Positions 18,944 through 27,121 of a DNA stretch of 64,000 nucleotides are shown in pieces; the stretch's first letter is position 1; every line of letters starts with the position of its first letter. The stretch is taken from NCBI GenBank assembly GCA_028289375.1, contig JANQQK010000012.1:1-64000 (forward strand). The letters run 5' to 3'. Position numbers and translations under genes: made by a program. Below the pieces are notes generated by a model that did no database searches, was not told the DNA's origin, and worked only from the letters and a program-made list of their open reading frames with translations. The stretch comes from Phycisphaerae bacterium. Lineage in GTDB: Bacteria; Planctomycetota; Phycisphaerae; UBA1845.

Positions 18944-20470
18944 TCATACATACCCTGACCGTACCTCGGCCACGTTGCGTCGCAATCGCAGCCAGCGCCG
19001 AAAACTGAACCCGGAGGAGTGGCCGAGCGGCTGAAGGCGACGGTTTTGAAAACCGTTGAACGGGTAACCGTTCCGGGGGTTCGAATCCCTCCTCCTCCGA
19101 TTGCCACCAAATGACATGTCTCGACATTCGTCGTCATTAACCGACTGTGCTGAAGCGACTTGCGCCGATTCGTTTTCCTCGGGTATGTCCTGTGATATGT
19201 CTTGACTTGCGTCATGGTCCGTCACCGTGCGACAACCGCCGTCATGCCCCGTCCGTGCAACATTTGTACAACAACCTTGCTCGCAGGGATTGAAGTCATC
19301 GGTGCCGGTCGCTGCAAGCCCAATCTCGTCACGTTCCGAATCGAGGCTCGGAAGGGCGTCCAAAGCGTTTGCAGCGTCTAAGACGACGCGGTGGCAATAC
19401 CTGTCCATCGTGAGCCCGATCGAGCCGTGGCGAGCCAGGAGTTGGGCGTCCTTGGGGTGGACACCAGGCTTGGCAATGTTAGTGATGAATGTGTGCCTCA
19501 AAGCGTGAAAGTCCGCGACACGATTCGCGGAGTCCCGATATGGGATCTCAGCCGCCTCCAAGTCCTTCTTGATCATTCGACTCACCCCTGTCGGATACGG
19601 CAACTCAAATAGCAGATCACCCTTGGGCCGTGTCGCGACAAATTTGCGAAGTACATCAGCGAACTCGCGGCGAATTGGTTGCACATCTTCTCGCCGGTGC
19701 TTCGAGTATGCTGCGGCCACAGTGACTGTGGGAGGCGTGGAGGTGAGCGATAGGGAGCCAACAGACAGACTGCGAATCTCATTCGCCCTAAGACCGGTCT
19801 CCACCGCGAAACGGTAGAGCATCGCTCTTTGAGGACCGGTCATCCTGAATCGATGTGGGGCGTTTCGGGTCACCTGCAGCAGTGTTTGTAGCTCCACGTC
19901 AGTTAGGGCTCTTCGCTCGTGTCGCTTGTCAGTCTGAACGTTGTAACGCGGCAAGTGCTTTAGGGGGTCATCAGGAGCCCTTCGATCACGAACCATCCAG
20001 CGAGTGAATTGCTTGCATGACGCAAGATAGTGGTTTGCCGTCTGGAGCGAACGCCCTTTGTCGATCAGGTCCTTGATCGCTGACTGAACGAGCGACGCGG
20101 AGATATCCTGCCAACGCTTAAACTGCCGAGCCTCAATGATGGCATTCGCTCGGCTGCGCTGCTGCGTTGCTTGCTTCGGCGAAGTGCTCTTCGCAACCAT
20201 GGAATCGTGCCAGTCGATAAGGTGATCCGATAGCGGCCTACTCATGTGTTCTTCGTACGGATTCAGGAGTCCAGCAGACTCTATGTGAGCCCGTCGAATC
20301 GCCTCCGAGTAGGCGAGCTCTGCTGCTTTTCTGTCTTGCGTCTTGAGTGACATCCGCACCTGCTTGCCAGTGACTGGGTGTCGGAAGAGACCCCACCAGA
20401 CTGTAGACTTCGTGCGCACACGCTGGCCCCGCTTGCCCTTGCGCGTAACAGTTGGCCGGTATACTCCCAT
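18944..20470 (-). CDS. Tyrosine recombinase / site-specific integrase
   Basis: 508 residues as read here. N-terminal arm-binding-like basic region (residues 1-60), SAM-like core-binding domain (about 70-180), catalytic domain about 190-400. Catalytic residues are visible: Arg in 'ETGLRANEIRSL', Lys in 'AYSKHRRE', 'HALRHTF' for HxxR, His in 'LARHGS' and the Tyr nucleophile in 'TMDRYCH'. The ORF runs on through the left repeat antisense to tRNA-Ser ('RRRDSNPRNGYPF') and stops in chromosomal DNA at 18944, so its last 29 codons come from outside the island. It starts 1 base after the XRE gene stop, probably in one operon with the excisionase-like gene. Confidence 0.93.
   Translation of the reverse strand: MGVYRPTVTRKGKRGQRVRTKSTVWWGLFRHPVTGKQVRMSLKTQDRKAAELAYSEAIRRAHIESAGLLNPYEEHMSRPLSDHLIDWHDSMVAKSTSPKQATQQRSRANAIIEARQFKRWQDISASLVQSAIKDLIDKGRSLQTANHYLASCKQFTRWMVRDRRAPDDPLKHLPRYNVQTDKRHERRALTDVELQTLLQVTRNAPHRFRMTGPQRAMLYRFAVETGLRANEIRSLSVGSLSLTSTPPTVTVAAAYSKHRREDVQPIRREFADVLRKFVATRPKGDLLFELPYPTGVSRMIKKDLEAAEIPYRDSANRVADFHALRHTFITNIAKPGVHPKDAQLLARHGSIGLTMDRYCHRVVLDAANALDALPSLDSERDEIGLAATGTDDFNPCEQGCCTNVARTGHDGGCRTVTDHDASQDISQDIPEENESAQVASAQSVNDDECRDMSFGGNRRRRDSNPRNGYPFNGFQNRRLQPLGHSSGFSFRRWLRLRRNVAEVRSGYV
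19013..19099 (+). tRNA. tRNA-Ser (anticodon UGA), integration site of the island
   Basis: Complete class II tRNA: acceptor GGAGGAG pairs with CTCCTCC, discriminator G. The D-arm starts 'TGGCCGAGCGG', the anticodon stem is ACGGT/ACCGT around the loop TTTGAAA (anticodon TGA), a long variable arm AACGGGTAACCGTT is present as expected for serine, and the T-loop is TTCGAAT. CCA is not encoded. The last 66 bases lie in the 68-bp repeat found again at 41601-41668, so insertion restored an intact tRNA at this end. Confidence 0.95.
19034..19101 (+). repeat. Left attachment-site repeat (att), 68 bp
   Basis: Covers the 3' part of tRNA-Ser from 'AAGGCGACGG' to 'CTCCTCCGAT'. By eye it is identical base for base to 41601-41668, in the same orientation. 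Sequence diverges immediately outside on both sides. It lies next to a tyrosine recombinase gene. Confidence 0.93.
19258..19273. promoter_or_regulatory. Candidate recombinase arm-type site, left copy
   Basis: CAACATTTGTACAACA, containing the palindrome TTGTACAA, occurs here and at 41546-41561 in the same orientation, that is, once near each end of the island. Placement on both sides of the core repeat suits accessory binding sites of a tyrosine recombinase. It lies inside the integrase coding region, so a coding explanation is possible. Confidence 0.35.
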
Positions 20471-20471
20471 G

Positions 20472-20690
20472 CTACCTATTCCTTCGTTTTATCAGCTCTA
20501 GGTCGAGCACATTGGCGAGCTTCGACAGTGTCGACAACGTTACGTCGGCGCCGTCGTTCACCAGAGCGTGCAAGCTGGCGTAGCCGACGCCACTCTCGCG
20601 CGCGAGCGCGAAGATTGACTTGCCGGATACGTCAATTGCTCGAATCAGTTGGCGCCGAATGTCCTCTTGCTTCATGTTTCGTCGTCCCAT
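20472..20690 (-). CDS. Small XRE-family helix-turn-helix regulator
   Basis: 72 residues from ATG 20690 (an ATG at 20675 is also possible). One HTH covers most of the chain: 'SIFALARESGVGYASLHALV' is the helix-turn-helix core, with 'LSTLSKLANVLDLEL' as the typical following helix of Cro/CI-type proteins. Its TAG stop is 1 base before the integrase ATG, so it is coupled to integrase translation. It probably controls the integrase operon. Confidence 0.8.
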   Translation of the reverse strand: MGRRNMKQEDIRRQLIRAIDVSGKSIFALARESGVGYASLHALVNDGADVTLSTLSKLANVLDLELIKRRNR

Positions 20691-20722
20691 CCCGTGAGGA
20701 TATCAAAATGCCGATATCGGCG

Positions 20723-20929
20723 TCAAGTGGTTCGGTCGAGTTGGTCCACCCATTCGCGGATGTCAGCCAGCCGCCATCGCACCCCGGTCTTGCCAATGCG
20801 GACGCACTCGGGTAAACATCCCTCGGTTTGTAGCCGTTCGACAGTCCTCTTTGACACGCTCAATAGCCGAGCCAATTCAGCTGAGCCAACAAGCAGTGGC
20901 TCAATGCGATTGGGATTACGATCAGACAT
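20723..20929 (-). CDS. Excisionase-like / AlpA-type winged-helix DNA-binding protein
   Basis: 68 residues with the MerR-like HTH_17 plan: 'ELARLLSVSKRTVERLQTEG' then a beta wing 'GVRWRLADIREWVDQL'. Proteins of this size next to integrases act as recombination directionality factors or as activators of integrase transcription (AlpA of phage P4-type elements). It starts an apparent three-gene operon (this gene, XRE, integrase) with gaps of 32 and 1 bases. Confidence 0.82.
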   Translation of the reverse strand: MSDRNPNRIEPLLVGSAELARLLSVSKRTVERLQTEGCLPECVRIGKTGVRWRLADIREWVDQLDRTT

Positions 20930-21085
20930 TGCGTTGTTGCCCCGCCATGATTGTTGACTCGTAGCAGACCAAACTCAGTGTGTATGGCCTACGAATTACG
21001 CTTGGACACCGTTGACGCCAATGCACCAATTGCCGCCAAACCCATGTGGCGGCGATAAACGTCTGATTGGCTGAAGGTTGTGTCA

Positions 21086-22405
21086 TTACGCCAAACCTCC
21101 ACCGTTTCGATTCAGAAACTCCTTAACGTCCTCAACCGTCGGCAAGCCTTGTGCGACATCCAGCGAGTCCGGATTGATGTGGAAGGCCTGGCCACGCCCG
21201 GGCACTAGCCGTCGATTTTTCCACGAGTCTGGCAACTGTTTGATTCGCCGTCGGACGGTCGTTTCGGGTGTCTTAAGCTTCTTCACCAACTCGGGGATTG
21301 TGTGCTCCGTACCCTCCAGATTGACAACGGAATTTGCGAACTCCACGACCTGTTGGCTGGGTAGGCCGAACACGTGGTTCAGCTCCACCGCAATCAATGG
21401 CCGCGCGTACTTCCAATCTAGTTCGTCTGCATAGACCACTCGGCGTTCATTTGAGTCAGTCTCGAATCTACGCCCCTTTCTGAATTGGCAGACGAAAGTC
21501 ACGGCCTCGACGATCTGCAAAATCCGCTCAAATGCTCTGCGGACGGTCGGGTCATGATTGGGTAGTTGAATCAGATCCGCGAACGGGACGTTGATTTTGG
21601 TATTTCGGGCTCTCCCTAACTGAATCTGACATTGGTGCCACACACGTGACGGAATTGCCCGGCGCACCGATTTGGCAGGGTTTGTTTTGCTCTTCTTTCG
21701 CTTGGGCATGTACTTCCGGCGAATCCGCCGAATCACGGCTTCGGTTTGCGTGGAACTGTCGTCCACCGGAAAGCACGACATCCTGCTGAGGTCCTCAGCG
21801 TTTATGTCCTCTAGTTTCTGGGTCGTGGTAGTGATAAACGCAGTGGGGCCTTCGGCGGTATATTCCGTCGCTTGATTGTCCCGTACTGTTAGGTTGCGCA
21901 CCCGACCAGTTGTGGCCATTTCCCGGAACGCCACACCAAGTTCGGGGTCGATGAATTCTGCGATGAACAGGACGCGATGCTTGAAGCGATCTGAGTCTTC
22001 CTCCAGCTGATTCAGGAGGTACTTCTTCGTCATCTGCGTGGCGGTGATGACCTCGTCCGGCGGAAACATCTCCAGCACACGTTGCGTCACGAATGACTTG
22101 CCGCAGCTCGACGGGCCGTACACGCAAAGGTTGAGCGGACGAGGAAACAAGCGCGTCGTTGCGGTCAAATAGACCATCAAGATGACATTGTATTCACCGA
22201 CAGCTCCTTGGCGGTGAACATGGTCGATCACATGCTGGGGGAAGTCCGGATCCTCAAGCAGCAAAGTCGCAGCTGCACGGCGCTTGTGTTTCGCGGGCGT
22301 TTTCGTGGCAGAGCGGCGCGCTTGATCTAAGTCCTTTTTCTCGCTGCGCTTAGGGCCGCCACCATACTCTGGCTTCGTTTGGCGTTTTGGTTTTCTATCA
22401 GCCAT
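21086..22405 (-). CDS. AAA+/helicase-like ATPase, probable replication protein of the island
   Basis: 439 residues from ATG 22405 (AGGGA 9 bases upstream; the tracked start is 20 codons earlier). The N-terminus is Lys/Arg-rich. A P-loop 'GPSSCGKSFV' lies at about residues 96-105, an acidic Walker B-like 'RVLFIAEFIDPE' at about 145 and a sensor-like 'TAFITTTTQ' at about 190. The C-terminus has a winged-helix segment ('PELVKKLKTPETTVRRRIKQL'). The layout of P-loop ATPase plus C-terminal winged helix resembles primase-associated helicases of integrative elements. No primase active site was seen. The replication role is inference. Confidence 0.72.
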   Translation of the reverse strand: MADRKPKRQTKPEYGGGPKRSEKKDLDQARRSATKTPAKHKRRAAATLLLEDPDFPQHVIDHVHRQGAVGEYNVILMVYLTATTRLFPRPLNLCVYGPSSCGKSFVTQRVLEMFPPDEVITATQMTKKYLLNQLEEDSDRFKHRVLFIAEFIDPELGVAFREMATTGRVRNLTVRDNQATEYTAEGPTAFITTTTQKLEDINAEDLSRMSCFPVDDSSTQTEAVIRRIRRKYMPKRKKSKTNPAKSVRRAIPSRVWHQCQIQLGRARNTKINVPFADLIQLPNHDPTVRRAFERILQIVEAVTFVCQFRKGRRFETDSNERRVVYADELDWKYARPLIAVELNHVFGLPSQQVVEFANSVVNLEGTEHTIPELVKKLKTPETTVRRRIKQLPDSWKNRRLVPGRGQAFHINPDSLDVAQGLPTVEDVKEFLNRNGGGLA

Positions 22406-22602
22406 ATGCTGGTTCCCTATTGTGCGCGCGGATTCTCCGCAGCGCCGATTCGTGGCGTTGAGCAACTTGCCGTACTAACTAGGCAGTGTGGGTTTGCTCC
22501 CCAACGTCTGCTCCTGATAAAGCGGATGGTGGGAGCGATATTCCGACCTCAAGGAGCGGGCCGCATCCATCGACAGTCGTATGGGCCCCAAGGTCACATG
22601 AT

Positions 22603-22815
22603 TCACTCATGCCGCGCTCCACTCTGTCTGCTAGAAGCACCGATCGTGATCGCCTTTTCGACGTCAGAGAGCTTGAAGAATGCGACCTTTTTTGATGGTC
22701 GAATGCTCGGAATGCGTCCGTGTCGCGCCCAGGCGTACACCGTGGCGACTGTGACGCCGAAGCGTTCGGCGACGGTCTGGACATCAACCCAATCATTAGG
22801 CGGTTCGTTTGTCAT
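22603..22815 (-). CDS. Second excisionase-like HTH protein
   Basis: 70 residues from ATG 22815, which has GGAGG 8 bases upstream; the tracked ORF starts 12 codons earlier. MerR/HTH_17 plan: 'VQTVAERFGVTVATVYAWAR' followed by 'IRPSKKVAFFKLSDVEKAI'. It is of the same family as the protein at 20723-20929 but divergent. It may be the true excisionase, or a regulator of the downstream ATPase gene. Confidence 0.78.
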   Translation of the reverse strand: MTNEPPNDWVDVQTVAERFGVTVATVYAWARHGRIPSIRPSKKVAFFKLSDVEKAITIGASSRQSGARHE

Positions 22816-22921
22816 TCTCAATACCTCCATTGGCGTTGAACTCGTCAACACCAGGAGTCTATCGCGTGAAAGATGGGCATGAGTGGATCAAAGAGTGGAT
22901 ATGTGTGAATATGTGTGGATG

Positions 22922-23824
22922 CTATTCGCTACGTGGTGTCGTCGCGATTCGGTATCCGCCTCTGCCCGCTCTACCGGGCATGATGATCGCACGCTTCCAA
23001 TCAGGATCGGACTCGCGGAGTTCCCTAAGTCGGGCGCGAGCGCTAGGCACTCCATTGCGTGGATCTTCTAACTCGCCTAGTGTCATGGGCCGTCCGCGAG
23101 CATCAACTAGCAGTGCAACTGCTCGGAACTGTGCATCACCAAGCCGTGGCTTTTTGTTCCCAAAGACGATGGGGCATTCGTCTGGACTACCAAGGACGAT
23201 TGGTGTGCCCCGTTCATTCACGGCTTCGTCGCCACTAAAACCGTAATGCGACATTGCGATGAGATGCTCCTTGTAGAGCGTGGATTGATAGACGCTGTCT
23301 ACCATAGGCAATCCGATTGCTGTAAGACGCTCTATCATCTTGGGGTAGTAAGCCCGACCATCACGAATGGGATCCCAGTCGGAACATACAATTGCCCCGT
23401 CGATCGAAGCGAACCGTTGAGGGTTGACCCTGTTGGCAAGCTTGTATAGCCATTGCGGGCCTTGATGACCGGGGACTATCAGCAGGTCAAACGACTTGCG
23501 CAGCCAGACGAGGCTGGCATCGTGAAATGTAATCGCCATCTCGTCGTGGACTTGAACGGGCGTCTCAATCGACCCGTTCGCCTCGACAGCCTTCGCGATT
23601 TTGTCGCGCACGCCAGCGAGGGTCGGGCCCTTGCTGTCCAGTGCCTCCCGCCCATCGCGTGAAACTCCGTGAACTTGATCGTCGAAGCGCCGCAGCCCAT
23701 CCACATCCGTGGCGGTACCCATCAATATCCTCCACAGTACCAAGGGGCTTCTAACATTGCTCGAACCTGCATTGTAGCAGTGGATCGCAGCTGAATGGGC
23801 ATCACGAAGATCCTGCTCGTTCAC
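22922..23824 (-). CDS. Island protein of unknown function with C-terminal winged helix
   Basis: 300 residues, start ATG 23824, 4 bases after the stop of the ribbon-helix-helix gene. No enzyme motif recognised. The middle part ('FASIDGAIVCSDWDPIRDG') alternates strands and helices and may be an alpha/beta fold. Residues about 230-300 look like a winged helix ('QFRAVALLVDARGRPMTLGE', then a 'GRGGYRI' wing). Position between two DNA-binding proteins suggests a regulatory or replication accessory role, but this is a guess. Confidence 0.65.
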   Translation of the reverse strand: MNEQDLRDAHSAAIHCYNAGSSNVRSPLVLWRILMGTATDVDGLRRFDDQVHGVSRDGREALDSKGPTLAGVRDKIAKAVEANGSIETPVQVHDEMAITFHDASLVWLRKSFDLLIVPGHQGPQWLYKLANRVNPQRFASIDGAIVCSDWDPIRDGRAYYPKMIERLTAIGLPMVDSVYQSTLYKEHLIAMSHYGFSGDEAVNERGTPIVLGSPDECPIVFGNKKPRLGDAQFRAVALLVDARGRPMTLGELEDPRNGVPSARARLRELRESDPDWKRAIIMPGRAGRGGYRIATTPRSE

Positions 23825-23828
23825 CGCC

Positions 23829-24236
23829 TCATCTCACGTTCTTCCGACAGGAGTTTTCCCCGGCACTGGCAGAATTGCCGTCTGACGCTCGTTTGCGGGC
23901 CATCTCCAATCCGAGAGGACCGAAATGAACCGCCACCAGTCCGATCTCGCGAATCCGTTCCATCATCTCCATTCGTTTCACTGGCGACGCATCCGGATTC
24001 TTCGCAACTTTGACCAACTCCGCGGCGTATTCGGCAAGCTTGAATTCGATGCCTGCCCTAACGATCCTTGCCACGGGAATGCGCGATGATTTGGACAGCG
24101 CCCTGAGCGCATCAAGTGCCGGACGCGGCAGCCTCACGTTGAAGTTGGCGTCAAACTGACAACCTCTTGGCCGTCCGCTTCGGTGCAGTGCTTCGGCGTG
24201 ACTTCGCTTCTCGTGTTGCTTCAATTGCTCACACAT
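23829..24236 (-). CDS. Ribbon-helix-helix-like DNA-binding protein, possible mobilisation or regulatory accessory
   Basis: 135 residues. Residues about 25-65 fit an RHH fold: a basic strand 'FNVRLPRPALDAL' followed by two helices 'SKSSRIPVARIVRAGIEFKL'. RHH proteins of this size serve as plasmid or ICE mobilisation accessories (MobC/NikA-like) or repressors. No relaxase gene is visible nearby, so a repressor is as likely. It overlaps nothing but sits 4 bases before the next gene, which suggests one transcript. Confidence 0.62.
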   Translation of the reverse strand: MCEQLKQHEKRSHAEALHRSGRPRGCQFDANFNVRLPRPALDALRALSKSSRIPVARIVRAGIEFKLAEYAAELVKVAKNPDASPVKRMEMMERIREIGLVAVHFGPLGLEMARKRASDGNSASAGENSCRKNVR

Positions 24237-24401
24237 GACTTAAACCTAGATTTTGCAGCCAGATACGCCAACCCGCCAAACAGTGGATCGCAATCTCCCA
24301 CGAACACCCAGCACCCCCTTGGGCTACCTTGGCCAGCTTACAAATTGTAGATTCTGCGCGAATTCTTGCAACGCAAAACCGCCGAGTGGTGCACTGTGTC
24401 G

Positions 24402-24629
24402 CTAGACCTCGACCCCCGCAATCGCATCATGTAGCGACATTCCAAGCGCCTTGGTCATTCGCTGCAAAGTGAGAATTGTGACGTTGTACTCGCCCCGCTC
24501 TACAGAGCCCACGTAAGTACGGTGCACGCCACACTTCGCCGCAAACTGCTCCTGTGACCACCCTCGATCCTCTCGAACCGACCGAAGGTTCGCACCAATT
24601 CGCACCAATGACCTGTTCTTCCGTGCCAT
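24402..24629 (-). CDS. XRE-family repressor
   Basis: 75 residues, almost wholly a lambda-repressor-like HTH: 'IGANLRSVREDRGWSQEQFA' then 'CGVHRTYVGSVERGEYNVTI'. This is the common stand-alone XRE type that represses a neighbouring operon. It is divergent from the small lipoprotein gene at 24742, and the gap holds two GTATAACT repeats that are likely operator half-sites. It lies just before the nuclease-kinase cassette and may control it indirectly. Confidence 0.88.
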   Translation of the reverse strand: MARKNRSLVRIGANLRSVREDRGWSQEQFAAKCGVHRTYVGSVERGEYNVTILTLQRMTKALGMSLHDAIAGVEV

Positions 24630-24653
24630 AGCGCGAGTGTGATCGTTGACATC

Positions 24654-24676
24654 GTATAACTCGACAGAGTATAACT
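24654..24676. promoter_or_regulatory. Tandem GTATAACT repeats, putative operator/promoter
   Basis: GTATAACT occurs at 24654-24661 and again at 24669-24676, a 15-base step, in the gap between the divergent XRE gene and the small lipoprotein gene. The AT-rich repeat could double as a -10 element. Autoregulation by the XRE protein is the simplest reading. Confidence 0.4.
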
Positions 24677-24741
24677 AGCACTTGAGATTCGCCGTGGCTG
24701 GCGCTTCGTGGAACAACTCGACTAAAGAAAAGGAGTATCAA

Positions 24742-25101
24742 ATGCGTACCCGCTCCCCACATCGAGGCCATCGAATTCTACTCGCGCTCATCGTGTACGC
24801 GACGACACTATCGACTGTGGGGTGCGGACTTCAGCCAGGTGCCTATGCAGTCAATCCGTCGACCGGGCAGATCACGTCAGTCCCGGCTGATCTAGTCGAG
24901 CTCTGTGAGGTTAGGAGCGCCGCAGAGTTGGAGTCTATCGAGGCCACAATTGACATCTTCCGGCTTCTGCGTCAGCAGGGTGCCACGCGGCAAGAGTTGA
25001 TTAGCGAAGTCCTTCCGCAAGCCGACTGCACGGGGTTTTCCAACTCAAATCAGTGCTTGCGATGCAGCCAGAGGATCATCGATGCAGCGTTCGGCCTCTA
25101 G
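24742..25101 (+). CDS. Small lipoprotein with paired cysteines
   Basis: 119 residues from ATG 24742, preceded by AAGGAG at good spacing; the tracked start 20 codons upstream lies before the ribosome-binding site. A signal peptide ends in the lipobox-like 'LSTVGC'. The mature part is helical ('SAAELESIEATIDIFRLLRQ') and has a C-terminal 'NQCLRCSQ' CxxC. I do not recognise the family. It is divergent from the XRE repressor. Confidence 0.65.
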   Translation: MRTRSPHRGHRILLALIVYATTLSTVGCGLQPGAYAVNPSTGQITSVPADLVELCEVRSAAELESIEATIDIFRLLRQQGATRQELISEVLPQADCTGFSNSNQCLRCSQRIIDAAFGL

Positions 25102-25644
25102 GCAAGCCCGCTAATCGATGAGACGATCCAACAGAGCTGGCAGTCACGGATCGCAAAGCACCACTCGTGGAGCGCTCAAGGTGGCCCAACAACACGTACG
25201 AAGAACGCGAACACACCCGCGTTCCATGTCCATGCGATGATTTCTGCTCGCGCAAAACTGTAGCGACGCGGGCCAATCAGGGCACGCGGCTCGCCCATCG
25301 TTATCCGGAGATCGATGCGATCATCTTCGATCTGGAGCTCGACACGACTGAATTCCAATTCAATCTGGGTTATTCCTTTTGCCACACGTTTGCGCGGGTG
25401 ATCGCTCACCCAAAGCTCGGATCCTCAAGCACAAGCTGTCGTCGATTCGGCTATCGGCCCTGGCAAAACACGCCGTGACCTTTCCTCGCGGAACCGATCC
25501 GCGTAGATTCTCATGAACGTGTGTCTGAACTGGTGGTGTGAGGACTGGTCGAAACTCTGAATGTTGAGAGATGACTCCTGCCAGACTTGACTCGCGGGCG
25601 TCATCGGTCCGATACCAGTATAATCGTCTGAGAAGGAGTTAGTC
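25102..25644. other. Gap before the nuclease-kinase cassette; no gene supported
   Basis: 543 bases. Track ORFs 25167-25478, 25176-25409 and 25425-25667 overlap each other on opposite strands and none has a credible start site or protein-like composition. The 3' end supplies the AAGGAG ribosome-binding site and presumably the promoter of the cassette. Confidence 0.5.
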
Positions 25645-26331
25645 TTGGGCTCGAACTCGCTACTCACAGAACGCGGAATGGTGCGTCGGGCGCTACCTCA
25701 GATATATCCCGCACTCGACATCTGCAAGGAGCACTTCCGCGCGACAAAGGAGCTGACAGTCGGCAAGAGCATTGCGGATGTAGTCTTCTACAAATCAAAC
25801 GACCTTGCAGCATGGCCCGAGGCTCCCCTGTCCGCAACCGAGAGCGTGATTCTCTCGATCGTGCGGCTTCGAAACTCTGCGCGGCTGGACACGATTGCAC
25901 GACACACGTACCTCCCCATTGACGAGGTAGAGGCAGCGGTCATGGGGCGTCTCGTGGCATGGGGCCTCGTGCGGGTGAGGGCGCGTGGCGTCGTTGAGGC
26001 GACGCGGGAGTGGGTCGAGCAGTCAGAGATAATCGCGATCGAGGCGAAGCTGACGAAGTGGAGAGACGCACTCGATCAGGCGATCGAATACCGACACTAC
26101 TCTGATCGTTCGTATGTTCTCCTGCCTGACTATTGCGTCGAGATCGCGATTCGAAACATTCATAAGTTCAAGCAAGCAGGCGTCGGACTCCTTTCTTACA
26201 GTCCAAGGGCAGTCGAAAAGATCCTCGACGCAATGCCGAGCCGAAGGCACCTCTGGCATCGCGAGTACGCTCTGTCGAGGTTGACCCAGAACAGAAGCGG
26301 GAGGGCGACCCGTGTCCGACGAACTGATTGA
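25645..26331 (+). CDS. Predicted PD-(D/E)XK nuclease-fold protein with inserted winged helix; first gene of a three-gene cassette
   Basis: 228 residues starting at TTG 25645 with AAGGAG 6 bases upstream. A nuclease-type core is visible: Glu36 and Asp45 in 'KELTVGKSIADVVF', then Glu133-x-Lys135 in 'IIAIEAKLTKWRDALDQAIE' with Gln145, the E/D...ExK...Q order of restriction-like nucleases. Between them, residues 62-120 read as a winged helix ('LDTIARHTYLPIDEVEAAVM'). The end is basic. The gene overlaps the kinase gene by 20 bases, indicating coupling. Whether it cuts nucleic acid or is an inactive sensor is unknown. Named systems with this exact trio are not known to me. Confidence 0.68.
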   Translation: MGSNSLLTERGMVRRALPQIYPALDICKEHFRATKELTVGKSIADVVFYKSNDLAAWPEAPLSATESVILSIVRLRNSARLDTIARHTYLPIDEVEAAVMGRLVAWGLVRVRARGVVEATREWVEQSEIIAIEAKLTKWRDALDQAIEYRHYSDRSYVLLPDYCVEIAIRNIHKFKQAGVGLLSYSPRAVEKILDAMPSRRHLWHREYALSRLTQNRSGRATRVRRTD

Positions 26332-27118
26332 ACACATCCGACGTCATCTGCCCGGCGGTGTTGAGATCGAGGGTCCGTTAGCTGGAGGCGGCCAGGGTGC
26401 GGTGCTGAAGGGAACCGCCGACGGCGCACCTGCGGCGATCAAAGTCTTCCGGCCTGACACTGATCACCGCCGCGTGGATCGCGAGATCGAGCTTCTCTCC
26501 ACGCTGGACTGTCCGAGGGTCGTAAAGCTCTTGCGGGCCGAGACGCTCACAATCAACGGAGAGAGCCTTCGACTCATCGCTTACGAATTGCATGACGGTG
26601 GGGATCTGACGCGCCACCTCGACACCCACGCTGCAGCCCTCACGCCAGATCAGTTGGTAAAGATTGGGTGCGAAGTAAGTTCGGCGGTCCACGCGCTTTG
26701 GCGTCGGAAGATCGTGCATCGCGATATCAAACCAGCAAACATCGTCGAGGGAAATGACGGCGGTTGTGTCCTTGTGGACGTTGGACTCGCACGACACGTC
26801 GATCGCTCCAATATTACGATTGTGGGTGCGCCTGGTACGCGAGGATTTCGATCCCCGGAGCAAGCATTAGGGCGGAAGTCGCTCACGATCCACTCCGATG
26901 CGTGGTCGCTCGGAGTGACGTTGTACATGTTGGCGACCAAGTACCATCCGTTCGCGGGGCAGGATGTCGTCAACCCCGCTACGGTCGATCTCGGTCCGCT
27001 CGACAGGCGTGGTGACCTGGATCGCCGATTTATCGATACGATTGGCCAGATGCTCAGCTTCGTTCCCGCTCGGCGTCCGTCTAATCTCGTGGAGCGTTTC
27101 ACTTCGCTAGGAGGATGA
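26312..27118 (+). CDS. Hanks-type serine/threonine protein kinase, single-domain
   Basis: 268 residues from GTG 26312. All catalytic elements are present: glycine loop 'GPLAGGGQGAVLKG', Lys44 in 'AAIKVF', an alpha-C Glu near 58-60, 'HRDIKPAN' (Asp138, Asn143), metal Asp156 in 'VDVGLAR' (DVG in place of DFG) and 'GAPGTRGFRSPEQ' for the activation and APE region. It ends right after the kinase domain with no PASTA, membrane span or sensor domain, so it is a soluble kinase. It overlaps the upstream nuclease-like gene and stops 3 bases before the next gene. Expected role: phosphorylating a cassette partner or host protein. Confidence 0.92.
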   Translation: MSDELIEHIRRHLPGGVEIEGPLAGGGQGAVLKGTADGAPAAIKVFRPDTDHRRVDREIELLSTLDCPRVVKLLRAETLTINGESLRLIAYELHDGGDLTRHLDTHAAALTPDQLVKIGCEVSSAVHALWRRKIVHRDIKPANIVEGNDGGCVLVDVGLARHVDRSNITIVGAPGTRGFRSPEQALGRKSLTIHSDAWSLGVTLYMLATKYHPFAGQDVVNPATVDLGPLDRRGDLDRRFIDTIGQMLSFVPARRPSNLVERFTSLGG

Positions 27119-27121
27119 CCT

